DNA from: Chitinophaga sp. YR573
GTDB lineage: Bacteria; Bacteroidota; Bacteroidia; Chitinophagales; Chitinophagaceae
DNA length: 64,000 bases
Direction of reading: 5' to 3'
Assembly: GCF_900110995.1 (NCBI RefSeq)
Contig: NZ_FOJF01000001.1
Location: 4,748,803-4,812,802 of the forward strand
Shown: piece by piece, positions 1 to 7,740 of the stretch
How the letters are laid out: each line of letters starts with the position of its first letter
Numbering within the stretch: the first letter of the stretch is position 1
Made by a program: the position numbers and the translations under genes
Notes under the pieces: model-generated
Told to the model about the DNA's origin: nothing
The model's database searches: none
Seen by the model: the letters and a program-made list of their open reading frames with translations, nothing else

Positions 1-327
1 TCATTATTGAAAGGAATATCAGAAAAATTTGGTTTTGAAGGCTGCTATTTATTTACGACAAATAGTTCAGGTGAAAAATACCTGGCCGAAACAAGATTCT
101 TTAATCCCGGAATGGGTATTGATGAAGATCCGGCTACAGGAACTGCTGCGGGGCCATTGGCCGGATATCTTGAAATGCTTGGTTATATCAAAAAAAATCA
201 GAATTATCTGATCCTGCAGGGGAAATATGTGGAACACCCATCCACCATTCGTGTTCAGGTAGTCGAAGATGGGATCTGGGTGAGCGGTTCCTCTACAATT
301 GTAATGGAAGGACAGATTTATTTATAA
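1..327 (+). CDS. PhzF-family isomerase, C-terminal part (5' end outside window)
   Basis: The frame is open from the first base, so this is the 3' part of a longer gene. The residues EDPATGTAAGPLAGYL match the signature of the PhzF/diaminopimelate-epimerase-like fold, where PhzF proteins have E-D-P-A-T-G-S-A followed by a helix. The tail with GIWVSGSSTIVMEGQ matches the usual C-terminus of the family. PhzF-like proteins are cytosolic isomerases of roughly 260-300 residues; most outside phenazine clusters have no known substrate, and nothing here suggests phenazine synthesis. It ends 86 nt before the next gene on the same strand. The family is well supported; the substrate is unknown. Confidence 0.88.
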   Translation, partial: SLLKGISEKFGFEGCYLFTTNSSGEKYLAETRFFNPGMGIDEDPATGTAAGPLAGYLEMLGYIKKNQNYLILQGKYVEHPSTIRVQVVEDGIWVSGSSTIVMEGQIYL

Positions 328-337
328 GTATGCTCAT

Positions 338-358
338 TTGTAGTGCATTTGTAGTAGG
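338..358 (+). promoter_or_regulatory. TGTAG-N6-TGTAG motif upstream of the 745-aa gene
   Basis: Two direct copies of TTGTAG lie 11 nt apart, within TTGTAGTGCATTTGTAGTAG. Almost the same 20 bases occur at 61233-61252, and two close versions occur on the minus strand at 42861-42910. Each lies upstream of an immunity-like gene. The 11-nt period is about one helical turn, which would suit a dimeric or tandem binding protein. Repeat and spacing are seen; regulatory function is inferred. Confidence 0.5.
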
Positions 359-413
359 CAATTATTCAAAAAAGTGGTTTTCAGCACCTATTTTTGAATG
401 ATAAGCGTGAACA

Positions 414-2651
414 ATGGAAAAACATAAAAATATTCCCGCAGGGGCTATATGGTATCCGGAATATAAGGAATGGATGCTGGGTGAACAGAATGAAGCAGGG
501 GAAAAGACAGGCATATGGGAAGAGTGGCATATAGATGGACACCTTTGCGGTATGGTTGATTATGGTAATGGTCAACCGCCTTTTCCAAACAAACGATTTC
601 ATCCTGATGGTTCCCTGGCACAGGAAGGTAAATGGTGCGGCGGGCAGAAATGGGAGGGTACTTATCGCTGGATAAAAAGTGAAAACCCTACGACTGAGCT
701 ATTCCCGGGCGGTTATGCTAAAGAAAGCCCCAACGTATGGATCGCAGAATTTGATTACACGGAAGAAGGAATAACATACAATGCCCGGCGTTACTTCGAC
801 AGGCAAAACAACCCGGTAAGCGTAAGAGGAACTCCATTACCCGAACGCCCTGCATCTGTTCCTGAACGGGCGTATTTTGTAGATAAGCATGATTCGCTGC
901 ACATACTTGCGCATTGGGCAATGAGCGAGATAGACCCCTGGAAGGATATATGCGTAGGCGACTATGCGGAGTGGGACCTGAATGGCAACCTGCTTTTGAA
1001 AAGGGTATTCAACAGAAATACCGGCATACTTGTAGAAGAAGATATTGCGGATGTTGTTCCTGAACAGGTAATAAACTACTACTATCCACACATTGAGCCT
1101 CCGGTGATCCGTTGCAGCAGACATTATAGTTATAATGGCAATGTCCGTAAAGAAATCTTTTTTGACGAGAGTGGCAAGCTGCTTTGTTCCATACGTAATG
1201 AAAGTATAACATCCCATCACAAGCGATGGTATTACAATGATATACTGGTGTATGAAGCTATTCAAACCGCTGATCGTACAAAGCCCCCGGTCAGTGTAAG
1301 GTATTTTTATCCCGGTGGGGCTACACTGATAGATTATATCTCCAACGGTGACGGCTCCGGTACCTGGCGATTGTACGATGAAGCCGGAAGGGAATTGTTG
1401 AATATGCCGAGAGCCGATGAAGCACTCGTTAATGAGCTAAACAGATGGGGTTATTATCTGCCCAAATCGGAACAAACAACCGTCGCAACTTGCTGGGATG
1501 CCATAGCCCAAAACTTCAGGGAAGAACATAGAAGGTACTTTATAGAGGAGAAAAAAAATGCGCTGCCAGTACCAGATTTTCTGCAGGAGGAGCTGAACAA
1601 AGTAGATTGGGAAAACATAGAAAAGGCATGGGGAAAGAACAAAGAATTGCCGGCAGGTATCAATGGATTGTTATCGGCTGATGAGGATGTTATCGCTGCA
1701 TCTACGGAGCACATCTGGTGGTCAATAGAATGCCAGGGAGAGGTGTATGCAGCTACCTATGCAACGGCCACCATTATAGGGCGCATGCTGCCCTTTTATA
1801 AACAGGAGCCGGTTGTAGAACAACGTTTATTGGCTTTTTTATACAAGGTGATGACATTGCCGAGCCTTCGCAGACCCGGGTATTATGAAATGCTTTCTTC
1901 TCTTGAATTTTTAATTCCAGAACTATTGCTATGGGCCAGGGATGCAGACCCGGTAACTGCCCGTCAGGCACAACATATACTGATACATGTCGGTAAAGAT
2001 TCTCCGGAAACCGAAGTATTCCTGCAACAGGAATGGCAGCATACAGAGTATTCACAGATAAGAAGAGGGTACACATTGTTTTGTTTGGGCAGGTTTTATG
2101 AACTTGCCGATGAGAATGAAAAAATGGAAGCTCATTTTTCACCTGCATTCCTTACAGAAACAGATCCTTTCCTCCGCATAATACTGGCCATATTCCTGGT
2201 AAAAGCTTCCGATGATGATGCCCAGGACAACTGGGTGGCTGAAATAATAAACACACTGGTGAACCCGGATGTAGTAATGGATGGTCGTTTTGATAGCATG
2301 CAGCCTTTCACAGGAGAAGATGATACACCGGAATACCTGTTAAAGATGCTTGATTATACCAATCCGGCTGCACTGACAAAGAATATTGGATCAATAATAA
2401 TGGCACTGCCTTCATTTGAACTGTACTATCAGAATACACTGCTCCTTGCCATTTGTTGTGTATTGTTCGGAGACGAATATGCTACTGCACAAAAAAAGAT
2501 AACGCCGTTAAGAAAAAATGCATTGCTGACGTTGGCTGATCTGGGTGAAAAAGATCCTGATTTCCTGAAACATCACAGCAATATGTTATTGCAATATGGT
2601 CTGCCTGATGATGCAGAACAACTCAGGCAACTGGCAAACAGCGATTGCTAA
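414..2651 (+). CDS. Large YwqK/MORN-like and alpha-helical-repeat protein, possible immunity protein
   Basis: A 745-aa protein without signal peptide or membrane segment. Residues about 20-110 contain repeats of the type G-x-W-x-E-W-H-x-D-G, as in YwqK-like/MORN-type modules (GIWEEWHIDGHL, then FHPDGSLAQEGKW). Similar short modules recur near residues 230-330. The rest, from about 370, is predicted mostly helical and may be HEAT/TPR-like. The last 75 residues (ITPLRKNALLTLADLGE...) resemble the C-terminus of the partial gene at the right edge of the window. YwqK-like proteins often sit beside contact-dependent toxins as antitoxin or immunity proteins; no toxin partner is adjacent here. It shares an upstream motif with the genes at 42775 and 61473. 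Function unknown. Confidence 0.8.
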   Translation: MEKHKNIPAGAIWYPEYKEWMLGEQNEAGEKTGIWEEWHIDGHLCGMVDYGNGQPPFPNKRFHPDGSLAQEGKWCGGQKWEGTYRWIKSENPTTELFPGGYAKESPNVWIAEFDYTEEGITYNARRYFDRQNNPVSVRGTPLPERPASVPERAYFVDKHDSLHILAHWAMSEIDPWKDICVGDYAEWDLNGNLLLKRVFNRNTGILVEEDIADVVPEQVINYYYPHIEPPVIRCSRHYSYNGNVRKEIFFDESGKLLCSIRNESITSHHKRWYYNDILVYEAIQTADRTKPPVSVRYFYPGGATLIDYISNGDGSGTWRLYDEAGRELLNMPRADEALVNELNRWGYYLPKSEQTTVATCWDAIAQNFREEHRRYFIEEKKNALPVPDFLQEELNKVDWENIEKAWGKNKELPAGINGLLSADEDVIAASTEHIWWSIECQGEVYAATYATATIIGRMLPFYKQEPVVEQRLLAFLYKVMTLPSLRRPGYYEMLSSLEFLIPELLLWARDADPVTARQAQHILIHVGKDSPETEVFLQQEWQHTEYSQIRRGYTLFCLGRFYELADENEKMEAHFSPAFLTETDPFLRIILAIFLVKASDDDAQDNWVAEIINTLVNPDVVMDGRFDSMQPFTGEDDTPEYLLKMLDYTNPAALTKNIGSIIMALPSFELYYQNTLLLAICCVLFGDEYATAQKKITPLRKNALLTLADLGEKDPDFLKHHSNMLLQYGLPDDAEQLRQLANSDC

Positions 2652-2863
2652 TACAGGGATATAATTTACCACGAATTGTGCTATAATCACCATTGGTTGA
2701 TCATTGATTATCCATGTTTACTGTTCTTTCTGCCGATATGTTGGTCAAAAAACAGCCATCAGCTGCTGCAATTTTTCCCGGTTCTTTTCCAAAGAAACAG
2801 GGATGACTGCACTTACGTTTCGTAAAAAGTTCAAAGATTCAGGATAACCCGGGAGGTTTAAAT

Positions 2864-2908
2864 TATAAAGGACAGTAATCATTTTTAAAAATGTTACTGT
2901 CCTTTATA
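2864..2908. terminator. Bidirectional terminator hairpin
   Basis: The arms TATAAAGGACAGTAA and TTACTGTCCTTTATA pair perfectly, followed inside by CATTTTT/AAAAATG, giving about 22 bp with one bulged T. It lies between the convergent genes ending at 2651 and 2931 and can serve both. Confidence 0.75.
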
Positions 2909-2930
2909 CGGAAATTTGAAGAATTAAATT

Positions 2931-3524
2931 TTACGCCATTGATGGTAAAACATCTGTAAATAAAATACCTAATAATTCACCACCTTCAGGTCTTGCCCAA
3001 TCCTGTGCGATTTCCGCCATTAAAGTATTGGTAGCCGTTAAAACTACACCAGCCTTTGCCATTCTTTGTTGACTTAAATCCTCACTCAAATTAAACGGTG
3101 AGCCTGATGCATCCATTACTGCCTGTACATTAAAGCCTTCTTCAGCTGCACTGATGGATGGGAAAACCAGGCACACATCAGTGGTTACTCCTGCCATAAT
3201 TAAGTTTTTCTTTCCGGTGGCAATTACGGCATCATAAAAGCCTTTGTGTTCCCAGCAATTAACAATGCCTTCTCTTTTGACTCTCTTTTCAAAAGCATCA
3301 GGTAAAATTTCTGCGAGTTCAGGCATCAATGGACCTTGTGCTGCATATTCCTGACTGCTTGTAAATACAACAGGGATATTCAGAACTTTTGCCATTTTAG
3401 CCAAAGCCAATGTTTTCTTTTTGACTTCTTCTAAAGGAATGTTTTTAATCAGCTTCATTGTACCCACCTGGTGATCGATGAGTAATAATGCTGTATTTTC
3501 TGCTGTAAATTTTGTGTTGCTCAT
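2931..3524 (-). CDS. Isochorismatase-family cysteine hydrolase (YcaC-like)
   Basis: A 197-aa cytosolic protein of typical length for the family. Asp17 in LLLIDHQVGT, a lysine near residue 83 and Cys118 in MAGVTTDVCL are the expected Asp-Lys-Cys triad. The non-prolyl cis-peptide region (GVTTD) before the nucleophile is present. It most resembles YcaC-type hydrolases of unknown physiological substrate rather than true isochorismatases, since no siderophore genes are near. It is the last gene of the minus-strand module with the pirin and cupin genes but has its own promoter/operator copy at 3541-3620, so it can be switched on separately under the same regulator. Confidence 0.88.
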   Translation of the reverse strand: MSNTKFTAENTALLLIDHQVGTMKLIKNIPLEEVKKKTLALAKMAKVLNIPVVFTSSQEYAAQGPLMPELAEILPDAFEKRVKREGIVNCWEHKGFYDAVIATGKKNLIMAGVTTDVCLVFPSISAAEEGFNVQAVMDASGSPFNLSEDLSQQRMAKAGVVLTATNTLMAEIAQDWARPEGGELLGILFTDVLPSMA

Positions 3525-3540
3525 TGTTTTTGTTTTTATG

Positions 3541-3620
3541 ATAGAACAAAGTTCGCTCAGGAATGAAAGGATACAAAGGGTAAAAAGTAGGTGAAATTGG
3601 TTAAAATATCCTGTAGATCA
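3541..3620 (-). promoter_or_regulatory. Operator/promoter copy A, before the isochorismatase gene
   Basis: These 80 nt align without a gap to 6501-6580, with 65 of 80 positions identical by hand count. Read on the minus strand, there are two direct half-sites 21 nt apart, ATATTTTAACC (3599-3609) and ACTTTTTACCC (3578-3588). A likely promoter follows: TTG, 19 nt, GAACTTTG, close to TAnnTTTG. It ends 16 nt before the start codon. Tandem half-sites at 21 nt are typical of AraC-family activators; the gene at 6582-7466 is the obvious candidate (inference). Confidence 0.7.
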
Positions 3621-3630
3621 GAATAACTGA

Positions 3631-4083
3631 TTATTCGAAATAATTAAGAGGATAAAATTGGTTCCCATACGTTTCTCCGATAGCTTCTACTTCCTCAGGA
3701 CTGGCGACACTTAATTCCTTGAACATACTGTCAAATCCCGCAGGAATAACTGTACATATCAGTGTTGCTTCTATCTCAGAAGTGTTTTTGAATGCATGAA
3801 TTGCACCTCCGAGTGGAATGTTTATAAAAGCTCCCTTTTTTGCATAGTACTTACCATCTTCAGTACGAAATTCCATTTCACCTTCTGCCACATAAAAAGT
3901 TTCCTGAACATCTTTATGCGCATGAGGGATGGGGCCGCTACCAGAAGGTACCCGCATTTCAATTACAGCATAATTACCATTTGTTTGCTCCCCGCTAATA
4001 AGTATCCGGTATTTACTACCTGCTACCAAAAGGAAATTTTCCTCATTGTTACCAACGGTGGTAATAGCATTAGAGTTTTTCAT
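3631..4083 (-). CDS. Single-domain cupin protein
   Basis: A 150-aa small beta-barrel protein. Cupin motif 1 is clear: His54, His56 and Glu61 in PHAHKDVQETFYVAEGEMEF, the G(x)5HxH(x)3-4E pattern that binds a metal. Motif 2 contains a His in GGAIHAFKN. Such proteins may be dioxygenases, isomerases or sensors; nothing here selects among these. It starts 3 nt downstream of the alpha/beta hydrolase stop, so it belongs to that operon. Confidence 0.85.
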   Translation of the reverse strand: MKNSNAITTVGNNEENFLLVAGSKYRILISGEQTNGNYAVIEMRVPSGSGPIPHAHKDVQETFYVAEGEMEFRTEDGKYYAKKGAFINIPLGGAIHAFKNTSEIEATLICTVIPAGFDSMFKELSVASPEEVEAIGETYGNQFYPLNYFE

Positions 4084-4086
4084 TCT

Positions 4087-5019
4087 TTATGAGTTTAAAA
4101 AAGGTTGTAATGCAGTAAATAATGCATCAGGTGCTTCTTCCGGAACGAAATGACCGCAGGCCGGAATGATTACTTCGGAAACATCATCTGCAAGCAATCT
4201 CATGTCATTTGCAGTAAAGCTATTGCACGCTACTTCTCCTGCTACAGCTAAAACGGGAATGGCTATTTTCTTTGTTTTCCGCTGCCTGTTCTGAGCCATA
4301 TCCGTATCAATAACCCGGTAGTATTCAAAACTGGAACGAAGCCTTTCCGGACTGGATTTCAGGATATCAACATAATAGGATACAGCATAGGCAGGAATTG
4401 CATCAGGACTAGCTGCTTTTGTGGCGAACTGGTACTTAAAATAAATATCTTCCCGCCCTCTCACTAATTGTTCATTAATATCATCTACTCTATTGAAAGC
4501 AAAATGCCATAAGAAATCATTTAGTGGTTTAACGGATAGCATAGTAAACCAATCCTCAACACCCGGTATAACGGCATCTACAACCGCTAAACGAGTCAAT
4601 CTGTCCGGATGGTCCGCAGCCAGGGCATACCCGGCCCACATACCTAAGTCATGACCTACCACACTAAATTTTTCATATCCCAGAATGGTCATAAACTTTG
4701 CCAGATCATTGGCAATTGTGGCAGAATCATACCCCGATGGTGTTGTATCAGATAAGTTAAAACCTCTTGCGTCAACTGCTACAACAGTGTATTGTTTAGC
4801 CAGTTCAGGCATTATAAACCGCCATTGATACCAGGTTTGTGGCCAGCCCCCAATAAGCAGTACTACCGGGCCACTGCCTCCGATGACCGCGTGTAACTTT
4901 ACATCATCGGTTTGTACAAAAATGCTTTCGAACATTGCGCAAAACTCATCACTAAGATTTGGTAAACTACGGAGATAGGATGGATCATTACTTGTTATAT
5001 TCTTATTTCTGGAATTCAT
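4087..5019 (-). CDS. Alpha/beta hydrolase, epoxide hydrolase/dehalogenase-like
   Basis: 310 aa, no signal peptide. The nucleophile elbow is GHDLGMWAG with Asp124 as nucleophile, which separates it from serine esterases and points to the epoxide hydrolase/haloalkane dehalogenase group. The oxyanion region GGWPQTWYQWR replaces the usual HGxP. The catalytic His is probably His290 in ACGHFVPEEAP. A lid region lies between about 150 and 230. It sits 11 nt after the pirin gene and 3 nt before the cupin gene, so co-transcription is very likely. With pirins (quercetinase-like) and a cupin, the operon may detoxify or use a small electrophilic or aromatic compound (inference). Confidence 0.85.
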   Translation of the reverse strand: MNSRNKNITSNDPSYLRSLPNLSDEFCAMFESIFVQTDDVKLHAVIGGSGPVVLLIGGWPQTWYQWRFIMPELAKQYTVVAVDARGFNLSDTTPSGYDSATIANDLAKFMTILGYEKFSVVGHDLGMWAGYALAADHPDRLTRLAVVDAVIPGVEDWFTMLSVKPLNDFLWHFAFNRVDDINEQLVRGREDIYFKYQFATKAASPDAIPAYAVSYYVDILKSSPERLRSSFEYYRVIDTDMAQNRQRKTKKIAIPVLAVAGEVACNSFTANDMRLLADDVSEVIIPACGHFVPEEAPDALFTALQPFLNS

Positions 5020-5030
5020 ATTGTATGTAT

Positions 5031-5768
5031 TTATATTTTATTGCCACTGTACATTCCTTCCTTGTATATTTCAGCTTCTTCATCCGTAACAAACAAAACC
5101 AATTCAGCATCTTCTTCACCTGCATGAATAGTTACAGGTTCGTTTTTAATGATAAGCCCTTCTCTTTTTTCTAAGCTGATATTTCCATTTACCTTTACTT
5201 TTCCATTGAATACATACAACAAAGCTGTTAGGTTACTCTTTGGTAGTTCGGGCAAAATAGCCTGTGATTTTTTTGAGATTTTCATATCGAACAACCATGT
5301 CTGGCTGCTAAACTGAAATGTTGTAGCGTTGGTTGGAGAAGCGAGAAGCCGCCACTTGTTCTCGCTGTGCAGGTTTTCCAGCTCAAGAAATATTACTTCT
5401 GGTTGTAAGTCTTTCTTTTGCGGACGGATAAAGATCTGTAATCCTTCCAAAGGCTCACCTTCGCCTATTATTTTTTCTTCATGATAGAATGAACGACCGG
5501 CCTTCATCAACATGATCGTGTTTCCACCAATAATTTTTACAAACCCTTCTGAATCCTTGTGCTCAGCTTTTCCTGTACGGAAATAAGAAAGTATTTCATC
5601 ATTGACATGTGGATGCATGGCAATAAGAGTATTCCCCTTGATAAAAGCATGGTCGATCCGTCCAATGCTACCTATTCCTGTATCTGCTTTTGAAACAACG
5701 GTACCTGGATAGAGGATAGAAATCGGACCGTGACCAACAAAATTTGTTTTACTTATTTTCTGTAACAT
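5031..5768 (-). CDS. Pirin-family bicupin, metal ligands conserved
   Basis: 245 aa from the chosen start MLQKISKTNF. A start at 5798 would overlap the upstream gene by 23 nt, while 5768 begins 7 nt after its stop and gives the usual pirin N-terminus. The pirin motif HPHVNDEILSYFRTGKAEHK keeps the HxH pair, and AGRSFYHEE supplies the second His and Glu, so an iron or other metal site is likely intact. Pirins are nuclear or cytosolic bicupins; bacterial ones include quercetinases and redox-sensing regulators. It is the second of two tandem pirin-like genes; its neighbour has lost the ligands. Confidence 0.85.
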   Translation of the reverse strand: MLQKISKTNFVGHGPISILYPGTVVSKADTGIGSIGRIDHAFIKGNTLIAMHPHVNDEILSYFRTGKAEHKDSEGFVKIIGGNTIMLMKAGRSFYHEEKIIGEGEPLEGLQIFIRPQKKDLQPEVIFLELENLHSENKWRLLASPTNATTFQFSSQTWLFDMKISKKSQAILPELPKSNLTALLYVFNGKVKVNGNISLEKREGLIIKNEPVTIHAGEEDAELVLFVTDEEAEIYKEGMYSGNKI

Positions 5769-5775
5769 TATTAAT

Positions 5776-6483
5776 TCATTTATAGTGTGATAACTCAATA
5801 ACTAATAAATCAGTCGATTGTTTGAATAAAACAACAACCGGCTCTTTTCCTGATATAGCTAAGCCATCGCGGTAGTTGAGAATCTGACCGCCTGCTGTTG
5901 CCTGTCCCTGCAACACAAAAAGATATACATCATTCTCTTCATTGTTTTTATGATAAGTATGTTGTGCTTCTGCCTCAAATGTTCCTCTGCTGATCCATAC
6001 CTGTTGTTTAATCTTCATACTGTTTCTTTCACCATCAGGAGAAACCAATAGCTGGAATTGATTTTCTGCACAACTTTTTATTTCCTGATAGTTAGTTTCT
6101 CCATCTTGCGTCTCAGGTGTAAACCATATTTGTAGCAGATCAGCTTCCTCTGTAAGTGAACCATTGAATTTGGTTATTTCTGTCCCCGAACCTGAACTTA
6201 GCAGCTGTACAGTATCCTGTGTTAAAACGTGTCTGGAGCCGGTATTATCTTTTGAGATAACTGTTCCTGCAAGTACAAGACTGAACACTTCGATATGCTG
6301 GAGAGGGAAAGTGCATGTTTCTGAATTGCCAGGCATATAGCTAAGATTATCCAGCGCTATCATAGCGCCTAACGGTCTCCGGTTCGGCGCAGGTGGATAA
6401 TAGGAATGGAAGCTCTGATATAATTTTACGCCACCTAAGTCCCTGAAACTTCTGGTCGTCTCCGGGTGATAAATGAGATGCAT
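5776..6483 (-). CDS. Pirin-like bicupin, metal-binding residues apparently lost
   Basis: 235 aa, the first gene after operator copy B. It follows the pirin scaffold (SFRDLGGVKLYQSFHSYYPP, later PLQHIEVFSLVLAGTVISKD, and a second barrel). However, the HPH of motif 1 reads PLQH and the later H-x-E reads SGTEITKF, so few or no metal ligands remain. It may be a structural or sensory partner of the intact pirin encoded next to it, or act without metal. The ATG lies 17 nt downstream of the operator block. Confidence 0.8.
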   Translation of the reverse strand: MHLIYHPETTRSFRDLGGVKLYQSFHSYYPPAPNRRPLGAMIALDNLSYMPGNSETCTFPLQHIEVFSLVLAGTVISKDNTGSRHVLTQDTVQLLSSGSGTEITKFNGSLTEEADLLQIWFTPETQDGETNYQEIKSCAENQFQLLVSPDGERNSMKIKQQVWISRGTFEAEAQHTYHKNNEENDVYLFVLQGQATAGGQILNYRDGLAISGKEPVVVLFKQSTDLLVIELSHYK

Positions 6484-6500
6484 ATCATAATGTAATTTTT

Positions 6501-6580
6501 ATGAGACAAAGGTCGCTCAGGAATAAAGGGCAGGAAAGGGCAAAAAGTAGGTGGAATTGGCCAAAATGTCCTGTAGATCA
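6501..6580 (-). promoter_or_regulatory. Operator/promoter copy B, before the pirin operon
   Basis: The twin of 3541-3620. On the minus strand the half-sites are ACATTTTGGCC (6559-6569) and ACTTTTTGCCC (6538-6548), again 21 nt apart. Within each copy the two half-sites agree with each other at the bases that differ between copies: GCC here, ACC in copy A. The block sits directly against the AraC stop codon (6582) and 17 nt before the first pirin ATG. Confidence 0.7.
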
Positions 6581-6581
6581 A

Positions 6582-7466
6582 TCAGGATAGTTGTTTTCGA
6601 TAATCAAGAGGGGAGTGGCTGGTTAAGTTCTTAAAGAACTTCCCAAAAGTAGACTGGTCATTAAAGTTCAGTTGATCGGCCACCTGGGCAATAGTTAAGT
6701 CTTTATTTTGCAATAGTATCTTTGCTTCCAATAGTACCATTTCATCAAGCCACTCACCGGCAGTTTTTCCACTCTCTTCTTTTATTACAGTGCTAAGATA
6801 TTTTGGCGAAACAAATAGTTTTTGTGCATAATAGCTGACATTACGGTGTCTCATAAAGTCGCTGGCCAATTGTTTCTTAAATTCAAAAAGAAGCTGTTGA
6901 TTTCGGGTAAGTGATATAGAAGGCTGTAAATCCTGTGCTTCCTGTACAGATGCTATTACGTCTAAAATAATATAAATAAGACTACGGGCAATAGCTGGTG
7001 TTTTCGCAAATGATTCCTGGGTTGTTTGCTTGAAAAGTTGAAAATAAGTGCTTAATTTTTGATGTTCTGTGTTGTTCAGACCAACCACATGTTTGTCTTT
7101 GGAATAAAGAAACTCATATTGATCCAGATAAGCAATATTGGCTTGATTTTCCAGGAAGAAGTTTTTATCAAAGAAAATAGTTTGTGCTTCAAACTCCCCT
7201 GTTGTATGTAAAAAATGTCTGATAACGCTGGGGGCGATGATAAAGATGGCAGGAGCTACAATATGATTGTAAAAAAGATCTGTTTCGACTTTCAGTTCAC
7301 CCTTGCTTAGAAGGCATATAGCGTAAGCCCTGGTACGATGTGGTTCAAAATTTATGCGTTCATATTGGGAGAATTCGTATAAAAAATAGTCGAGGGTTGC
7401 TAATTGAAGTCTTAGCTCTTTTGAAAGTGAATTATGGTCATATAATGAAATCCCCTGCATTCTCAA
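6582..7466 (-). CDS. AraC-family transcription regulator
   Basis: 294 aa. The N-terminal about 170 residues form a cupin-like sensor of the AraC_binding type (EPHRTRAYAICLLSKGELKV). The C-terminal 100 residues carry two helix-turn-helix units: YYAQKLFVSPKYLSTVIKEE and TIAQVADQLNFNDQSTFGKF, ending in the typical SPLDYRKQ. It is the first gene of the minus-strand module, and the two 21-nt-spaced operators at 3541 and 6501 lie directly downstream, so it most likely activates both units. The inducer is unknown. The start is the first ATG of the frame; M3 is an alternative. Confidence 0.9.
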   Translation of the reverse strand: MRMQGISLYDHNSLSKELRLQLATLDYFLYEFSQYERINFEPHRTRAYAICLLSKGELKVETDLFYNHIVAPAIFIIAPSVIRHFLHTTGEFEAQTIFFDKNFFLENQANIAYLDQYEFLYSKDKHVVGLNNTEHQKLSTYFQLFKQTTQESFAKTPAIARSLIYIILDVIASVQEAQDLQPSISLTRNQQLLFEFKKQLASDFMRHRNVSYYAQKLFVSPKYLSTVIKEESGKTAGEWLDEMVLLEAKILLQNKDLTIAQVADQLNFNDQSTFGKFFKNLTSHSPLDYRKQLS

Positions 7467-7590
7467 ATATACTATTTTCGGGAATTGTATATATGTTTCA
7501 GCTTGCTGGTTAATAGTGAGTGTTTCTTTGGAATGTTCTTCTGTATCAATGCCTCAGTCGCAATCTCATTGCAGTAACAAATAAATCTTT

Positions 7591-7618
7591 TTGAAAATAT
7601 AAAAAAATATTAATATTG
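7591..7618 (+). promoter_or_regulatory. Possible promoter of the large toxin operon
   Basis: TTG at 7591 and TAATATTG at 7611 resemble the Bacteroidota pattern TTG-N19-TAnnTTTG, with a 17-nt spacer and one mismatch in the -7 box. It lies about 120 nt before the first gene in an AT-rich stretch. It is the best candidate seen in 7467-7740, but weak. Confidence 0.3.
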
Positions 7619-7740
7619 AGCTGGATTTGTATCCGGGAAAGTTTGTGAGGGGGGAAATAACTGTTGTTCTCTGTAGTAATTGATCGTTGTTAACTGAGCT
7701 GTTCCCGGCAACCCAACCCTATACCTATATTATTCAACCT

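Noticed and set aside
2745..2870. Minus-strand open stretch of about 42 codons (NLPGYPESLNFLRNVSAVI...), possible gene remnant
   Set aside because: Composition is coding-like, but it runs into the terminator hairpin, has no start and matches no family I know.
3543..6580. TGTAGATCA within operators A and B as part of the TGTAG-N6-TGTAG family
   Set aside because: Only the first half matches and it lies on the other strand relative to the genes; probably chance.
7687..7740. ATG 7687 as start of the giant protein
   Set aside because: It would place 18 polar residues before an otherwise perfect signal peptide; 7741 is preferred.
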